The notes: generated by a model not told the origin, from the sequence alone. Counted from the first letter of the stretch, positions 48,760-58,494 are shown. The stretch: DNA of 64,000 nt from Haematospirillum jordaniae (GCF_001611975.1 NZ_CP014525.1:1356001-1420000), one strand, 5' to 3'. Numbers and translations: made by a program.

Positions 48760-50091
48760 ATGGCAGCGTCCGGACGTGTGGCCTTGGTCAGTCGTAGTCC
48801 GGGGGAGACACGGATTGCTCTTGTCGAGGGTGGGTCTGTGGTTGAGATTCACCTTTTCCGCGACTGCCGTCCGGTGGTCGGGTCTATCGTTCCGGGTCTT
48901 GTGATTCAGCATTTGCCAGCCTGCCAAGCGGTTCTGGTTGATATTGGGGCGGAGGATCCGGGGTTCTTGCCTGTAAAGGGTAGCCCCGGTCGCCCTCCGT
49001 TGCCTGAAGGAACCCGGCTTCCGGTGCAGGTTGTGCACGAACCCCGGCGGGGAAAAGGCGCGCGGCTTGGCTTGGATGTGTCTATTGCCGGGCATGGCCT
49101 TATTCTGACTCCGTCCCGTCCGGGGCTTACGTTTTCTTCCAGTCTTCGTGATCCTGGGCAAAGGGAGCTGTTGCAGGCGTGCCTTTTGCCCGTCCTCTGT
49201 GCCGGGGAGGGGCTTGTTGTACGTCCCGAAGCCTGCTCCATGCAGCCAGATGCCCTGATCCGGGAGCTTGATACTCTGAGAGCACGCTACCAGTCTGTTC
49301 TGGCGGGCGGCACGGATTGTCCCTTGCCTTTGTCTGTTGCGTTGTCAGGCCGGCATGTTGAGGACGTTGTGTGTGACGATGCCGACCTTCTTCTGAAGAT
49401 GCGTTCTGCTGGCTTTACTGTGCGTCTCTGGGATGGTCCGGGGTCCTTGTTGTCGACGATGGATTGTGATGCTGTTCTTGGGGGGGCACTTGCGCGACGT
49501 GTCCCTCTTGGTGCCAAGGGGTGTTTGTGGATTGAGCCAACAGCCGCGCTGACAGCCATTGACGTTGACTCAGGCGGGGATAATCCTGATGAGGTCAATG
49601 TCCGTGCTGTTGCCGAGATCGCGCGGCAGATTCGGTTGCGTGCCTTGGCCGGGATGATCGTTGTTGATTTTATTGCCCCGCAACGCGGTGGGGCCCGCCC
49701 TGCTAAGAAAGCCTTGGCCCAGGCATTGGAAGACGCTTTGTCTATGGATTGCGTTCCCTCAACGGTATTGGGTGTCTCGGGGCTGGGGCTTGTGGAAATT
49801 CGTCGGGACCGGACCCGGACTCCTCTTGGGGAAATCATATTATCCCCCGCGCAGGGGGGGGAGGCGGACATCCTGCCTGAAACCAGTGCGCTGGACAGCC
49901 TGCGTGCTGCACTTGACGTGCTGCGTTCAACCCGGGCTGCGCGTGTTTCTCTCAGGGTATCCCCTGTTCTTCATGCCTTGTTAACAGGGCGCCTTGCTCC
50001 GGCCTTGGAAGAGGCTGGGCGCAAGGCGGGCTCTCCTGTTGGCTTGGAGATTGTTCCTTCTTACCCAGCCAGCCGTTACGAGGTTGCATAA
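48760..50091 (+). CDS. rng: Short RNase E/G family ribonuclease
   Basis: A 443-aa RNase E/G-type endonuclease. An S1 region (about 30-110) is followed by the catalytic domain with metal-binding Asp in TAIDVDSGG and GMIVVDFIAP. The zinc-link cysteine pair of RNase E (CPxCxG), which links the dimer, is absent: the region after TPLGEIILSPAQGG is replaced by unrelated sequence. It may therefore be a monomeric or specialised paralogue. ATG 48760 has AAGG upstream. The yacG start overlaps its stop (TAATG). Confidence 0.85.
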   Translation: MAASGRVALVSRSPGETRIALVEGGSVVEIHLFRDCRPVVGSIVPGLVIQHLPACQAVLVDIGAEDPGFLPVKGSPGRPPLPEGTRLPVQVVHEPRRGKGARLGLDVSIAGHGLILTPSRPGLTFSSSLRDPGQRELLQACLLPVLCAGEGLVVRPEACSMQPDALIRELDTLRARYQSVLAGGTDCPLPLSVALSGRHVEDVVCDDADLLLKMRSAGFTVRLWDGPGSLLSTMDCDAVLGGALARRVPLGAKGCLWIEPTAALTAIDVDSGGDNPDEVNVRAVAEIARQIRLRALAGMIVVDFIAPQRGGARPAKKALAQALEDALSMDCVPSTVLGVSGLGLVEIRRDRTRTPLGEIILSPAQGGEADILPETSALDSLRAALDVLRSTRAARVSLRVSPVLHALLTGRLAPALEEAGRKAGSPVGLEIVPSYPASRYEVA

Positions 50092-50339
50092 TGTCCAGTT
50101 CCTCTGATGACCCCCGGCCTGTCACGTGTGTCGAGCCTGTTCGTGTGTCGGCAGCCTGTTGCCCTGAGTGCAGGAAGCCTGTTGATAAGCGTTATCGGCC
50201 TTTCTGTTCCAAGCGTTGTGCTGATGTTGATTTGCATCGCTGGATGAGTGAAAGCTACCGTGTTCCTGTGCTGGATGCGCCAGAGCAGGCAGGCGATGCA
50301 GGTGCTTCGCTTGAAGATAAAAAAGAAAACGAATTGTGA
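50091..50339 (+). CDS. yacG: DNA gyrase inhibitor YacG
   Basis: An 82-aa zinc-finger protein. CPECRKPVDKRYRPFCSKRCADVDLHRWMSESYRVP is the full YacG core with four zinc-binding cysteines; the tail is acidic and disordered. In E. coli it binds GyrB and inhibits gyrase. Co-translated with the RNase (TAATG). Confidence 0.95.
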   Translation: MSSSSDDPRPVTCVEPVRVSAACCPECRKPVDKRYRPFCSKRCADVDLHRWMSESYRVPVLDAPEQAGDAGASLEDKKENEL

Positions 50340-50431
50340 AAACAGGCTGGACAGGAAGAACTTAATTTCCTATAAGCGTGCTCCCGACGCACTGGTTGTC
50401 TTAGAAAGAAAACTGGTTTGTGTTTAAAAGG

Positions 50432-50507
50432 GCCCAGATAGCTCAGTTGGTAGAGCATGCGACTGAAAATCGCAGTGTCGGTGGTTCGATCCCGCCTCTG
50501 GGCACCA
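50432..50507 (+). tRNA. tRNA-Phe (anticodon GAA)
   Basis: A 76-nt cloverleaf with acceptor GCCCAGA/TCTGGGC, anticodon GAA within CTGAAAATC, T-arm GGTTCGATCC, and encoded CCA. Downstream of yacG by 92 bases, the usual neighbour. Confidence 0.97.
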
Positions 50508-50511
50508 TTGC

Positions 50512-50545
50512 AGCCCCTGAAACCAAAATGGTTTCAGGGGCTTTT
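50512..50545 (+). terminator. Terminator of tRNA-Phe
   Basis: A perfect 13-bp stem (50512-50524 with 50530-50542) followed by TTTTC. Confidence 0.85.
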
Positions 50546-51075
50546 CGCTGATCTTGCCTATAGCGCACGTTGTTATCGATCCCGCTCGTAGCGTGGGGCA
50601 TGTGCTTTTCAGCACGTATTATCTTGGATCAGGCAGGCTTCATTTCACTCTTTTCCATGAAAAAAGAGGGGGGTGGTGGTTGCATGTAGTTTTTTCCATC
50701 CTTTATGATCGAATAGACTTGGGGCTTGGCCGTATCGTGATGATTGGCCACGGGAGATTATAGGCTCTTCAAGCATATCTTTTTACGACGCATATCATTT
50801 TTCGTTAGCGCCGATATTGCATGCATAATAACAAAATGGGCGCCCGGAATTATCGATGCAGCCAAAAGAGCTTGCGATCCGGGAACGTGTTACGCTTGAT
50901 CAGCGCTTACAGACCGAAGCAGGAATGAAGACCATGGTTCAGGAAGGCGATAGGCCGGATTTCTAGCCTGCTCTTCTTTCTCTTTATGGGATCTAGGGCC
51001 AAGCCACCATACTGCCCCCCCCCGGGGTGTACAAAGAGAATCCGAAATTTCTTCATACGCTTACGTCCAAGAAAA
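50546..51075. other. 530-base gap, mostly featureless
   Basis: No gene I can support. A 36-residue frame at 50856-50966 (MQPKELAIRERVTLDQRLQ...) has protein-like composition but no ribosome site and may be a relic. A run of nine C then four G lies at 51015-51027. Confidence 0.4.
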
Positions 51076-51109
51076 AGAGCAAGCCCTTTCTCTATACAGG
51101 GCTTGCTCT
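51071..51109 (-). terminator. Terminator of the aap operon
   Basis: A 12-bp stem (51076-51087 with 51098-51109) followed on the minus strand by TCTTTTTCTTG. It lies about 22 bases after the aapP stop. Confidence 0.88.
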
Positions 51110-51131
51110 AATTTTGTAGGGTGTTTCCGTA

Positions 51132-51923
51132 TCAGTGGTGCTGGATAATCTGGCTGAGAAACTGTTTGGTCCGCTCTTCCTGTGGGCTGTTGAACAGCTG
51201 TTGAGGAGGGGCCATTTCAACAATCGTACCGTCAGCCATGAAAACAACCGTATCCGCCACCGAGCGGGCAAAGCCCATTTCATGGGTGACGCACACCATG
51301 GTCATGCCTTCCTGCGCAAGCTCTGTCATGACATCCAGAACTTCCTTGATCATTTCAGGATCCAAAGCTGACGTCGGTTCGTCAAAGAGCATAATGTCCG
51401 GCTTCATGCACAGCGCGCGGGCAATGGCGACGCGCTGTTGCTGTCCTCCTGACAACTGGCCGGGGTATTTGTTGGCCTGATCGGGAATCTTGACGCGTCC
51501 CAGATAGTACATGGCCACATCCACGGCTTCCTTACGGGGAACCTTTTTGACCCACGTTGGTGCCAAGACAAGGTTCTCCAGAACCGTCAGATGCGGGAAC
51601 AGATTAAAGGACTGGAACACCATGCCAACATCGCGTCGGATGGCCTCAATCGCACGGACATCATTGGTCAGTTCTGTGCCGTTGACCATGATGACACCTG
51701 CCTGATGTTCTTCTAGGCGATTGATGCAGCGGATCATGGTTGACTTCCCCGATCCCGAAGGACCGCAGACAACAACGCGTTCACCTTTGCGGATCACAAG
51801 GTTGATATCACGCAGGACATGAAACTGACCGTACCATTTATTGACGTTGGTCAGGCTAATCACGATTTCCTCACCGGGTTTGCGCTGGGACGCGGCGTTG
51901 GTGGAGGTGTTATGGTCGCTCAT
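51132..51923 (-). CDS. aapP: General L-amino acid ABC transporter, ATPase
   Basis: A 263-aa ATP-binding subunit. Walker A GPSGSGKST at 54-62, Q-loop VFQSFNLFPHLTVLENL, signature LSGGQQQR, Walker B IMLFDEPTSALDPE, H-loop THEM. ATG 51923 is chosen; the frame is open to 52043 but that part overlaps aapM. Last gene of aapJQMP. Confidence 0.95.
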   Translation of the reverse strand: MSDHNTSTNAASQRKPGEEIVISLTNVNKWYGQFHVLRDINLVIRKGERVVVCGPSGSGKSTMIRCINRLEEHQAGVIMVNGTELTNDVRAIEAIRRDVGMVFQSFNLFPHLTVLENLVLAPTWVKKVPRKEAVDVAMYYLGRVKIPDQANKYPGQLSGGQQQRVAIARALCMKPDIMLFDEPTSALDPEMIKEVLDVMTELAQEGMTMVCVTHEMGFARSVADTVVFMADGTIVEMAPPQQLFNSPQEERTKQFLSQIIQHH

Positions 51924-53065
51924 CGGCGAACTCCCGTATTCAGGTGACGCTCCAGATACAGGCTGTAGCGGGACATGAAGAAGCTGAAGGCGAAGTAAAT
52001 CAAGGCTGTAAAGACGTATGCCTCTACGTAGAACGGGCGCCATGCTGGATCGGTCATGGCTGTTTTTGCTGTGGTCAACAGGTCATACAGCCCGATAATG
52101 ATAACCAGCGATGTATCCTTGAACATGGAAATAAACTGGTTCACCAGTGGCGGAATAACAATGCGGATAGCCTGGGGCAGGATGATCAACCGTGTCTTCT
52201 GCCAGTAGCCGAGTCCAAGGGCATCAGCGGCTTCATACTGCCCTCGTGGCAACGACTGAAGCCCGCCACGAATGGCCTCTGCCAGATAGGCGCCTGTGAA
52301 CAGGGTAATGCCAACAAGGGCGCGGAGTAGTTTATCGATCGTTGTTCCTTCGGGCAGGAACAGCGGCAGCATGACTGATGCCATAAATAAGACGGAAATC
52401 AGCGGCACACCGCGAATTAGTTCAATGTAGATAACGCTGATTGACTTGATGATCGGTAGTTCCGAGCGTCTGCCAAGGGCAGCCAGAACACCAATAGGAA
52501 ACGCCAGTCCAATACCGATGACAGACAGGAGAAGCGTCAGAGGCAGGCCACCCCAGCGATCATTGCTGACCCGGGTCATGCCCAGAATGCCACCCCACAT
52601 CAGTATGGCGCACAGGGGGAGTGTTACGACCCACACCAGAGCCAAGGTAGGGCCCCAGAAACGTGGATTGCAGGTTACGGCCAGTGCGATGATGAAGAGA
52701 ACCGTAGCCGTGATCGGGCGCCAATGCTCTTCATATGGGTAAAGGCCAAACAGTATAAAGCGGTGTTTCTGTTCAATGACCGCCCAGCACGCACCAGCTC
52801 CGGAGACTTTGCAGGCATCCGGTGTTGCAGAAGACCAGATGGCATTGACGAAAGCCCAGTTCAGCAGTCCAGGCACGATCTGCACCAACAGTCCCAAGCA
52901 TAGAAGGGTCATGATGGTGTTGGATGTCGAACTGAAAAGATTTTGCCGTGCCCACCCCAAGACATGCATAGAACGCATTTGGGGTGAACTTGGGTAAACA
53001 CTGACCGGTTCTTCGATGTGGGAAAGGGCATCGCCCGGACGCGGGTCTCGTTCGGTATTCATCAC
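51920..53065 (-). CDS. aapM: General L-amino acid ABC transporter, permease
   Basis: A 381-aa permease of the HisM/AapM type with about eight membrane segments; the EAA loop EAADALGLGYWQKTRLIILPQAIRIVIPP contacts the ATPase. Overlaps aapP and aapQ by four bases at each end, so the three are translated together. Confidence 0.95.
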   Translation of the reverse strand: MMNTERDPRPGDALSHIEEPVSVYPSSPQMRSMHVLGWARQNLFSSTSNTIMTLLCLGLLVQIVPGLLNWAFVNAIWSSATPDACKVSGAGACWAVIEQKHRFILFGLYPYEEHWRPITATVLFIIALAVTCNPRFWGPTLALVWVVTLPLCAILMWGGILGMTRVSNDRWGGLPLTLLLSVIGIGLAFPIGVLAALGRRSELPIIKSISVIYIELIRGVPLISVLFMASVMLPLFLPEGTTIDKLLRALVGITLFTGAYLAEAIRGGLQSLPRGQYEAADALGLGYWQKTRLIILPQAIRIVIPPLVNQFISMFKDTSLVIIIGLYDLLTTAKTAMTDPAWRPFYVEAYVFTALIYFAFSFFMSRYSLYLERHLNTGVRR

Positions 53066-54243
53066 CGTCCTCCCCGCAATGCTATATGACTGTTGTACCA
53101 GTTCATAAAGGCCGAAATGCTTAAGGATATTGTCAGATACACTGCCATGATTATGGCAACCCCCTCTACGGCTTGGCCGGTTTGGTTGATTGCCGTATTT
53201 GCAACGCTGACAAGATCAGGGTAGCCAATGGCAACAGCCAAGGAGGAGTTCTTGACGAGGTTCAGATACTGGCTCGTCAAGGGTGGGATGATGACGCGCA
53301 ACGCCTGTGGAAGCAGGATAAGCCTCATCACGCGAGACCGTTTAAGGCCCAAGGCGACGGCAGCTTCGGTTTGCCCCCAAGGAACAGCACTGATACCGCC
53401 GCGGACAATCTCGGCGATAAAGGTGCCCGTGTACAAGGTCAGTCCAGTCAGGAGCGCTGTAAATTCGGGAGACAGATTAGCCCCGCCCCGGAAGTTGAAG
53501 CCCCGCAGGACGGGGGTGCTGATTTCGGTCGGTGCACCGCCTGCCAGCCATCCCAATACCGGGAAAATAATCATCAGCCCCAAGGCGGGCAGCAAGACCC
53601 CCGGGCGTTGACCGGTTGCATTTTGTATGCGTGTGGCGCGTACATTAAGGAAGAAAGCAACAACAAGGGCGGCAAAAAAGCCAACGACGGCGATGGTGTG
53701 TCCGGTTTCCCAGACAGGCCATGGAATTTTTATGCCACGGTTCGAAAGGAAAACGCCTTCCAGCGGCTGAAGTGCTTGTTTCGGGTTGGGCAACGCTTCC
53801 GTGATCAGGGCATACCAGAAAAAAAGCTGTAGCAGCAGGGGAATATTGCGCAAGCCTTCGACGTATATGCCTGCAATACGGGCAATGATCCAGTTGCTGG
53901 ACAGGCGCGCGATACCAAACAATGTTCCTATAAGTGTTGCCAGTATAATGCCGATAAGGGAAACCTTCAGCGTGTTCAGAAGGCCAGCAGCCAGAACCCT
54001 GAGGTAGGTATCAGCCGGGGAGTACTGAATAACGCTCTCGCTGATATCAAAGGCAGCTTCTCGTTCGAGAAACCCATACCCGGTTGCAATCTGCAATGCG
54101 GCAAGATTGCTCAGGGTGTTGTGTACCAGCCAGGCAATCAGTGCCGACACAGCACCGAGCACAAGCACCTGGGCAATGATTCCGCGTATGCGGACATCAT
54201 TCAATAGGGCTCCGCCCGACCGGCTTTTTCCAGGTTCGGACAT
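53062..54243 (-). CDS. aapQ: General L-amino acid ABC transporter, permease
   Basis: A 393-aa permease paralogous to AapM. The EAA loop is TEAAVALGLKRSRVMRLILLPQALRVIIPP. It carries the long periplasmic insertion typical of AapQ between early helices. ATG 54243 is chosen over TTG 54258. Preceded by a 205-base gap with a strong hairpin. Confidence 0.95.
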   Translation of the reverse strand: MSEPGKSRSGGALLNDVRIRGIIAQVLVLGAVSALIAWLVHNTLSNLAALQIATGYGFLEREAAFDISESVIQYSPADTYLRVLAAGLLNTLKVSLIGIILATLIGTLFGIARLSSNWIIARIAGIYVEGLRNIPLLLQLFFWYALITEALPNPKQALQPLEGVFLSNRGIKIPWPVWETGHTIAVVGFFAALVVAFFLNVRATRIQNATGQRPGVLLPALGLMIIFPVLGWLAGGAPTEISTPVLRGFNFRGGANLSPEFTALLTGLTLYTGTFIAEIVRGGISAVPWGQTEAAVALGLKRSRVMRLILLPQALRVIIPPLTSQYLNLVKNSSLAVAIGYPDLVSVANTAINQTGQAVEGVAIIMAVYLTISLSISAFMNWYNSHIALRGGR

Positions 54244-54396
54244 GGTTTGCGATCCCAAAGTTTATAAACAACAGCTCAAACAAAACGCGTGTGCCATTCA
54301 TTGCGTCGCGGCTCTGCTATGCGATCAAGCGTTTCCCTGACTATCTTTCGACGACATGTCAGAGGCGTGTCTGCACCCGCAACAAGAAACACACAA

Positions 54397-54429
54397 CCCG
54401 CCGGTCATCGTGAAGAGAAGACCGGCGGG
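54397..54429 (-). terminator. Hairpin between aapJ and aapQ (partial terminator)
   Basis: A perfect 10-bp stem (54397-54406 with 54420-54429), then TTGTGTGTTTC on the minus strand. Such hairpins often reduce read-through so the binding protein is made in excess of the permease. Confidence 0.65.
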
Positions 54430-54448
54430 GTATTATACAGCGCCTATC

Positions 54449-55474
54449 CTAGCGAACAGGAGGGGCATACATGATGCCGCCCTTGTTCCATAGGGCATTG
54501 AGGCCCCGTTCCAAGCGCATTGGCGTCTTCAGTCCAACATTGGCCTCAAAGCTTTCGCCATAGTTGCCAACCTGCTTGATAATATTATAGGCCCACTTCT
54601 CATCCAAGCCAAGGGCAGCCCCCATGCCAGGGGTTATCCCCAGCAGGCGCTTGGCATTTGGATCCGTAGCTGACTTCAGCTGTTCATCCACATTGGCGGA
54701 TGTAATCCCCAGCTCCTCGGCATTCAGCATGGCATAGAACGACCAGCGGACAATATCGGTCCACTGGTTGTCACCATGACGGACAGATACGGCAAGTGGT
54801 TCTTTGGAGATGAGTTCGGGCAGGATCACATGCTCGGCCGGGTCGGGCACATCGTTGGCGCGGATGGCAGCAAGCTGTGAAATGTCAGAGGTGATGGCAT
54901 CACAGCGTCCGGAGGAGTAGGCTGCGCTGACTTCCTCGTACTTCTCAATCGTGACCGGATTCATTTTCATGTTATTTGCACGAAAATAGTCGGCGAGATT
55001 CTGCTCGGTCGTCGTTCCCGTCTGCACGCAGACGGTCGCACCATCAAGTTCCTTAGCGCTTTTGAGGCCCAGCCTCTTGTGTGCCATGAACCCCTGACCA
55101 TCATAGTAGTTGACGGCTGGAAAATCCATTCCATTGGCCGTATCACGTGAGAGGGTCCACGTCGTATTGCGCGCCAGCAAGTCCACTTCGCCGGATTGTA
55201 CGGCTGTAATGCGTTGCTGGGCTGACAGGGGAACGTAGGATACCTTTGTTGCGTCACCGAAGACGGCCGCCGCGACAGCGCGGCAGACATCTACATCAAT
55301 CCCTGTCCACACGCCTTTTTCATTGGGCGTGGAGAACCCGGCCAGACCGGTGTGCGACCCACACACAACGGTGCCACGCTTTTTGACAGCATCCAAGGTG
55401 GCCCCGGCAAATGCGCCTGTTGTCGCAAGTGACACGGTAGCCGCAGCCGCAACTGCAATCAGTATTCTATTCAT
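54449..55474 (-). CDS. aapJ: General L-amino acid ABC transporter, periplasmic binding protein
   Basis: A 341-aa solute-binding protein with a Sec signal peptide (MNRILIAVAAAATVSLATTGAFA, cut after AFA). The mature part starts GATLDAVKKRGTVVCGSHTGLAGFS, standard for AapJ. Cysteines in the mature protein may form a disulphide. ATG 55474 has GGAGG nine bases upstream; the frame is open to 55576. It binds a broad range of L-amino acids by family. Confidence 0.96.
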   Translation of the reverse strand: MNRILIAVAAAATVSLATTGAFAGATLDAVKKRGTVVCGSHTGLAGFSTPNEKGVWTGIDVDVCRAVAAAVFGDATKVSYVPLSAQQRITAVQSGEVDLLARNTTWTLSRDTANGMDFPAVNYYDGQGFMAHKRLGLKSAKELDGATVCVQTGTTTEQNLADYFRANNMKMNPVTIEKYEEVSAAYSSGRCDAITSDISQLAAIRANDVPDPAEHVILPELISKEPLAVSVRHGDNQWTDIVRWSFYAMLNAEELGITSANVDEQLKSATDPNAKRLLGITPGMGAALGLDEKWAYNIIKQVGNYGESFEANVGLKTPMRLERGLNALWNKGGIMYAPPVR

Positions 55475-55804
55475 CCAACGAAGCCTCCGAGCACTATTGC
55501 ATCTGTTTTTAGCGTTAGTTTGCATCTTTTTGTCAAGCGGGGCAACATTTTCAGAGCTTTCCCGATCCTCCCGCATCTGCAGAGGATATTAGACTGAGCC
55601 TGTAGGTTTGGAAAACCTAATTTCAGTGTGTCAAGCCGTGTTGTATCATTTCGGGTGTTATTTTGGTTGGTTATATGTCGGGAGCTTCCGGGTTTTCCGT
55701 ATCCAGATTGGTATCCCGTTTGTATCCTCCTGCTGCATGGGCGGGTGAATCTTTCCTCAGGCCACGGATTGCAAGGCTGTTCCTGTCACGCTATATGTTT
55801 CCGC
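55475..55804. promoter_or_regulatory. Divergent promoter region of aapJ and rnd
   Basis: 330 bases. On the minus strand a consensus -35 TTGACA (55531-55536) with GCTAAA 17 bases on (55508-55513) may drive aapJ. A further TAATAT lies at 55586-55591. A 7-bp dyad (55603-55609 with 55613-55619) sits near the middle. No gene seen. Confidence 0.45.
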
Positions 55805-56977
55805 ATGAACGACACAAGCATCCTCATCACCGATACGCAGGCCTTACAGGCTTTTTGTGACAGCCTCGCCGGTACACCCTTCATTACGGTGGATACCGAG
55901 TTCATGAGGGAGAAGACCTACTGGCCGCAGCTTTGTCTGGTGCAAGTTGGCGGGCCTGATGAGGCACGCTGTATTGATCCCCTGGCGCCGGGCATTGATC
56001 TTTCTCCCTTGTTCGCCTTGATGCGTGACACGTCGGTTCTGAAAGTTTTCCATGCAGCCAGGCAGGACCTGGAAATATTCTATAATATGATGGGAACGTT
56101 CCCCGCGCCGCTCTTTGATACCCAGGTCGCAGCCATGGTCTGCGGATTCGGAGATTCGGTCGGCTATGAAACGCTGGCCAGCAAATTGGCAAAGGTTTCC
56201 ATCGACAAGTCCATGCGCTTCACGGATTGGGCCAGACGTCCGCTGACAGACCAGCAGGTGTCTTATGCCCTGTCCGATGTTGTGCACTTGCGCGTTGTAT
56301 ATGAAAAACTGGCTGCTCGTCTGGAGGAAACCGGCCGGGCCCATTGGCTGGATGAGGAGATGGCTGTGCTGCTTGATCCTTCCAACTATCGTGTTGATCC
56401 GCCAGAGGCATGGCGGCGTCTCAAGACCCGGACCAAGACGCCCCGTTTTCTTGGCATTGTCCGTGAGCTTGCGGCATGGCGCGAGATTGAGGCCCAGACG
56501 CGCGATATTCCGCGTCAGCGTGTGCTGCGGGATGAGGCTCTCCTTGAAATCGCAGCCCATGCCCCCCGTACGGTCGAGCAGCTGGAGCGGACGCGCGGTT
56601 TCGTCAAGGGGCAGGCAGAAGGAATCACGGGGCAGTCTATTCTGGAGGCTGTTGCCCGGGGCAAGGCTATGCCGGCGGAGGATCTTCCGACCCCACCATA
56701 TCGTCGCGATCTGCCACCGGGTATTGGCCCGGCGACCGATCTGCTGCGGGTTCTTCTGAAAATGCGGTGTGAAGAGCACGACGTGGCCCAGAAGCTGGTT
56801 GCCGACAGTGAAGACCTAGAGCTGATTGCTCTTGATGATAATGCGGATGTTCCAGCCTTGAAGGGGTGGCGCCGTGATGTTTTCGGGGCTGATGCCCTGG
56901 CCTTGAAGAACGGTAGCCTTGCTCTCTGTCTGTCTCGTAACGGGCGGCATGTTGAGGCCGTGGAAATAGAGGGGTGA
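55805..56977 (+). CDS. rnd: Ribonuclease D
   Basis: A 390-aa 3'-5' exoribonuclease for tRNA 3' end processing. DEDDy active site: Asp30 and Glu32 (VDTEFMRE), Asp88 (AARQDLE), Tyr154 and Asp158 (YALSDVVHL). An HRDC domain follows (about 210-290). ATG 55805 (MNDTSILITD) is the family start; the frame is open upstream to 55628. It converges on ppx, 12 bases apart. Confidence 0.95.
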   Translation: MNDTSILITDTQALQAFCDSLAGTPFITVDTEFMREKTYWPQLCLVQVGGPDEARCIDPLAPGIDLSPLFALMRDTSVLKVFHAARQDLEIFYNMMGTFPAPLFDTQVAAMVCGFGDSVGYETLASKLAKVSIDKSMRFTDWARRPLTDQQVSYALSDVVHLRVVYEKLAARLEETGRAHWLDEEMAVLLDPSNYRVDPPEAWRRLKTRTKTPRFLGIVRELAAWREIEAQTRDIPRQRVLRDEALLEIAAHAPRTVEQLERTRGFVKGQAEGITGQSILEAVARGKAMPAEDLPTPPYRRDLPPGIGPATDLLRVLLKMRCEEHDVAQKLVADSEDLELIALDDNADVPALKGWRRDVFGADALALKNGSLALCLSRNGRHVEAVEIEG

Positions 56978-56989
56978 TTCACCCCTTTC

Positions 56990-58483
56990 CTAGATCTGGA
57001 TAACCTGTCCCTTGCAGCCCAGCTCGTTGGCCAGTTTGTCCAGCTTCTTCCCGAAAAGTTCCGTGTAGTACACGGGGTCGTCTGCGGGTACAGCCAGAAC
57101 AAGGTTCTTTTTACCTTTCTCCAGTTGTGTTTGCGCCAGAATGCCCGCCGCGCCGCCACTGATGGAGTGGCCAAGGCGTAGCGCTGCGCCAATAAGCCGT
57201 ACACGTTTTAGACGCTTGGCATCCAGAAGTTCTTGGGCCTGCTTGACAGCGGGCAGGGCGTCGCTGCTACTGTAGCGGTAATAGACAGCCAAGGCCAACG
57301 CAGCCCTGTCAGTATGGTTCAGGCCCATGAAGGGCAGGCGCAGGACTTTCAGGAACGCCTGCTCAGCCCGATAGTCCGGGTGTTCGCTCCAGAAAATATC
57401 CCCCAAAAGACACGCCGCATGGCGCAGGCGGTTCAGGTGCTTTGGCTCATCGGGGAACAGCGGAGCCATCCACTCCAGCAGCTCTCGCCCATGTTCGGGG
57501 AAGCGACCGGCGGCACGGGCCCATTCTGTAGCCGCAGACAGAAGCGGGTCACCGTCCTGCATCTTCTGTGGCAGATTCAGAAAGAACTGTCCCTCGCGCA
57601 TGCCATACACAGAGAACACCAGCGCATCGGGCTGAATCTCTTCCAGAAGGATATCCAGCAGCGCTGCGGCCAGTGGCAAATAGGGCAGGCGCCGTTTGGA
57701 TACGTGCCCCATTTTTTCCAGTGCACGTTTGTTTTGCTGGGTTACCAGTGACACCATTTCGCGTGCTGTGTCGTAGGGCAGGGAAAAGTTGTCAAGAACA
57801 TGCAGGGGGTAGTCCATATGCTCGATAATGATCTGGGCCAATGCCCGCCATGATCCCCCGACGGCGTACAGGTGGCGTCCCTTCCCGTGTTCCAAGAAGG
57901 TAACAGCAGCAAGACGCTTGCGTATCAGGTTGCGCAGCTTGTTGCCACAGCTGTTGCCGGCGTTCTCGGCTAGGCGTAGAACCCCCAGAGCCAAGCTTAT
58001 GAATTCCCCGGTATCGGGTTTGCTGTCCGGGGTTACCGTAACCAGTTCCAGGGAACCGCCCCCAAGGTCGGCCACCATGCCGTCTGCATCCGGGATGGAG
58101 CACAGTACACCATAGGCAGCGCGGATCGCTTCTTCTTCCCCGCTGAGCAGGGTCACCGGCACGCCGGTTCGCTTCTCGATGTTTTTCAGGAATTTGCGCC
58201 CGTCCGAGGCGTCCCGGCAGGCTGCTGTTGCCAGAATATCCAGACGCTCTACATTCATGGCCCGGGCCAAGTGAACAAAGCGTTCGATAGATGCCGCAGC
58301 CATCGGCACCCCATCCGGGTTCAAGCGTCCACGGCTTTCAATGCCGGCGCCCAAGGCGCAGGTGGCTTTTTCATTGAACAGCGCCATCGGTGTCCGGTGA
58401 ATACCGTCGTATACAACCAGTCGAACGGTGTTGGACCCGATATCAATGATGCCAACTGGCTTGCGGCAAATCCTGTCCTGCAT
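56990..58483 (-). CDS. ppx: Exopolyphosphatase / GppA family phosphatase
   Basis: A 497-aa enzyme that removes phosphate from polyphosphate or converts pppGpp to ppGpp. ASKHA-fold signatures: GIIDIGSNTVRLVVYDG (phosphate 1), LLSGEEEAIRAAYGVL, and MVADLGGGSLELV (phosphate 2). The C-terminal HD-like region is present. Downstream of ppk, 11 bases apart and same direction, so synthesis and breakdown of polyphosphate are linked. Confidence 0.93.
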   Translation of the reverse strand: MQDRICRKPVGIIDIGSNTVRLVVYDGIHRTPMALFNEKATCALGAGIESRGRLNPDGVPMAAASIERFVHLARAMNVERLDILATAACRDASDGRKFLKNIEKRTGVPVTLLSGEEEAIRAAYGVLCSIPDADGMVADLGGGSLELVTVTPDSKPDTGEFISLALGVLRLAENAGNSCGNKLRNLIRKRLAAVTFLEHGKGRHLYAVGGSWRALAQIIIEHMDYPLHVLDNFSLPYDTAREMVSLVTQQNKRALEKMGHVSKRRLPYLPLAAALLDILLEEIQPDALVFSVYGMREGQFFLNLPQKMQDGDPLLSAATEWARAAGRFPEHGRELLEWMAPLFPDEPKHLNRLRHAACLLGDIFWSEHPDYRAEQAFLKVLRLPFMGLNHTDRAALALAVYYRYSSSDALPAVKQAQELLDAKRLKRVRLIGAALRLGHSISGGAAGILAQTQLEKGKKNLVLAVPADDPVYYTELFGKKLDKLANELGCKGQVIQI

Positions 58484-58494
58484 ATGTATTTGGC

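Noticed and set aside
50554..50763. 69-codon frame after tRNA-Phe
   Set aside because: It begins inside the region just after the terminator, lacks a ribosome site and has no recognisable pattern.
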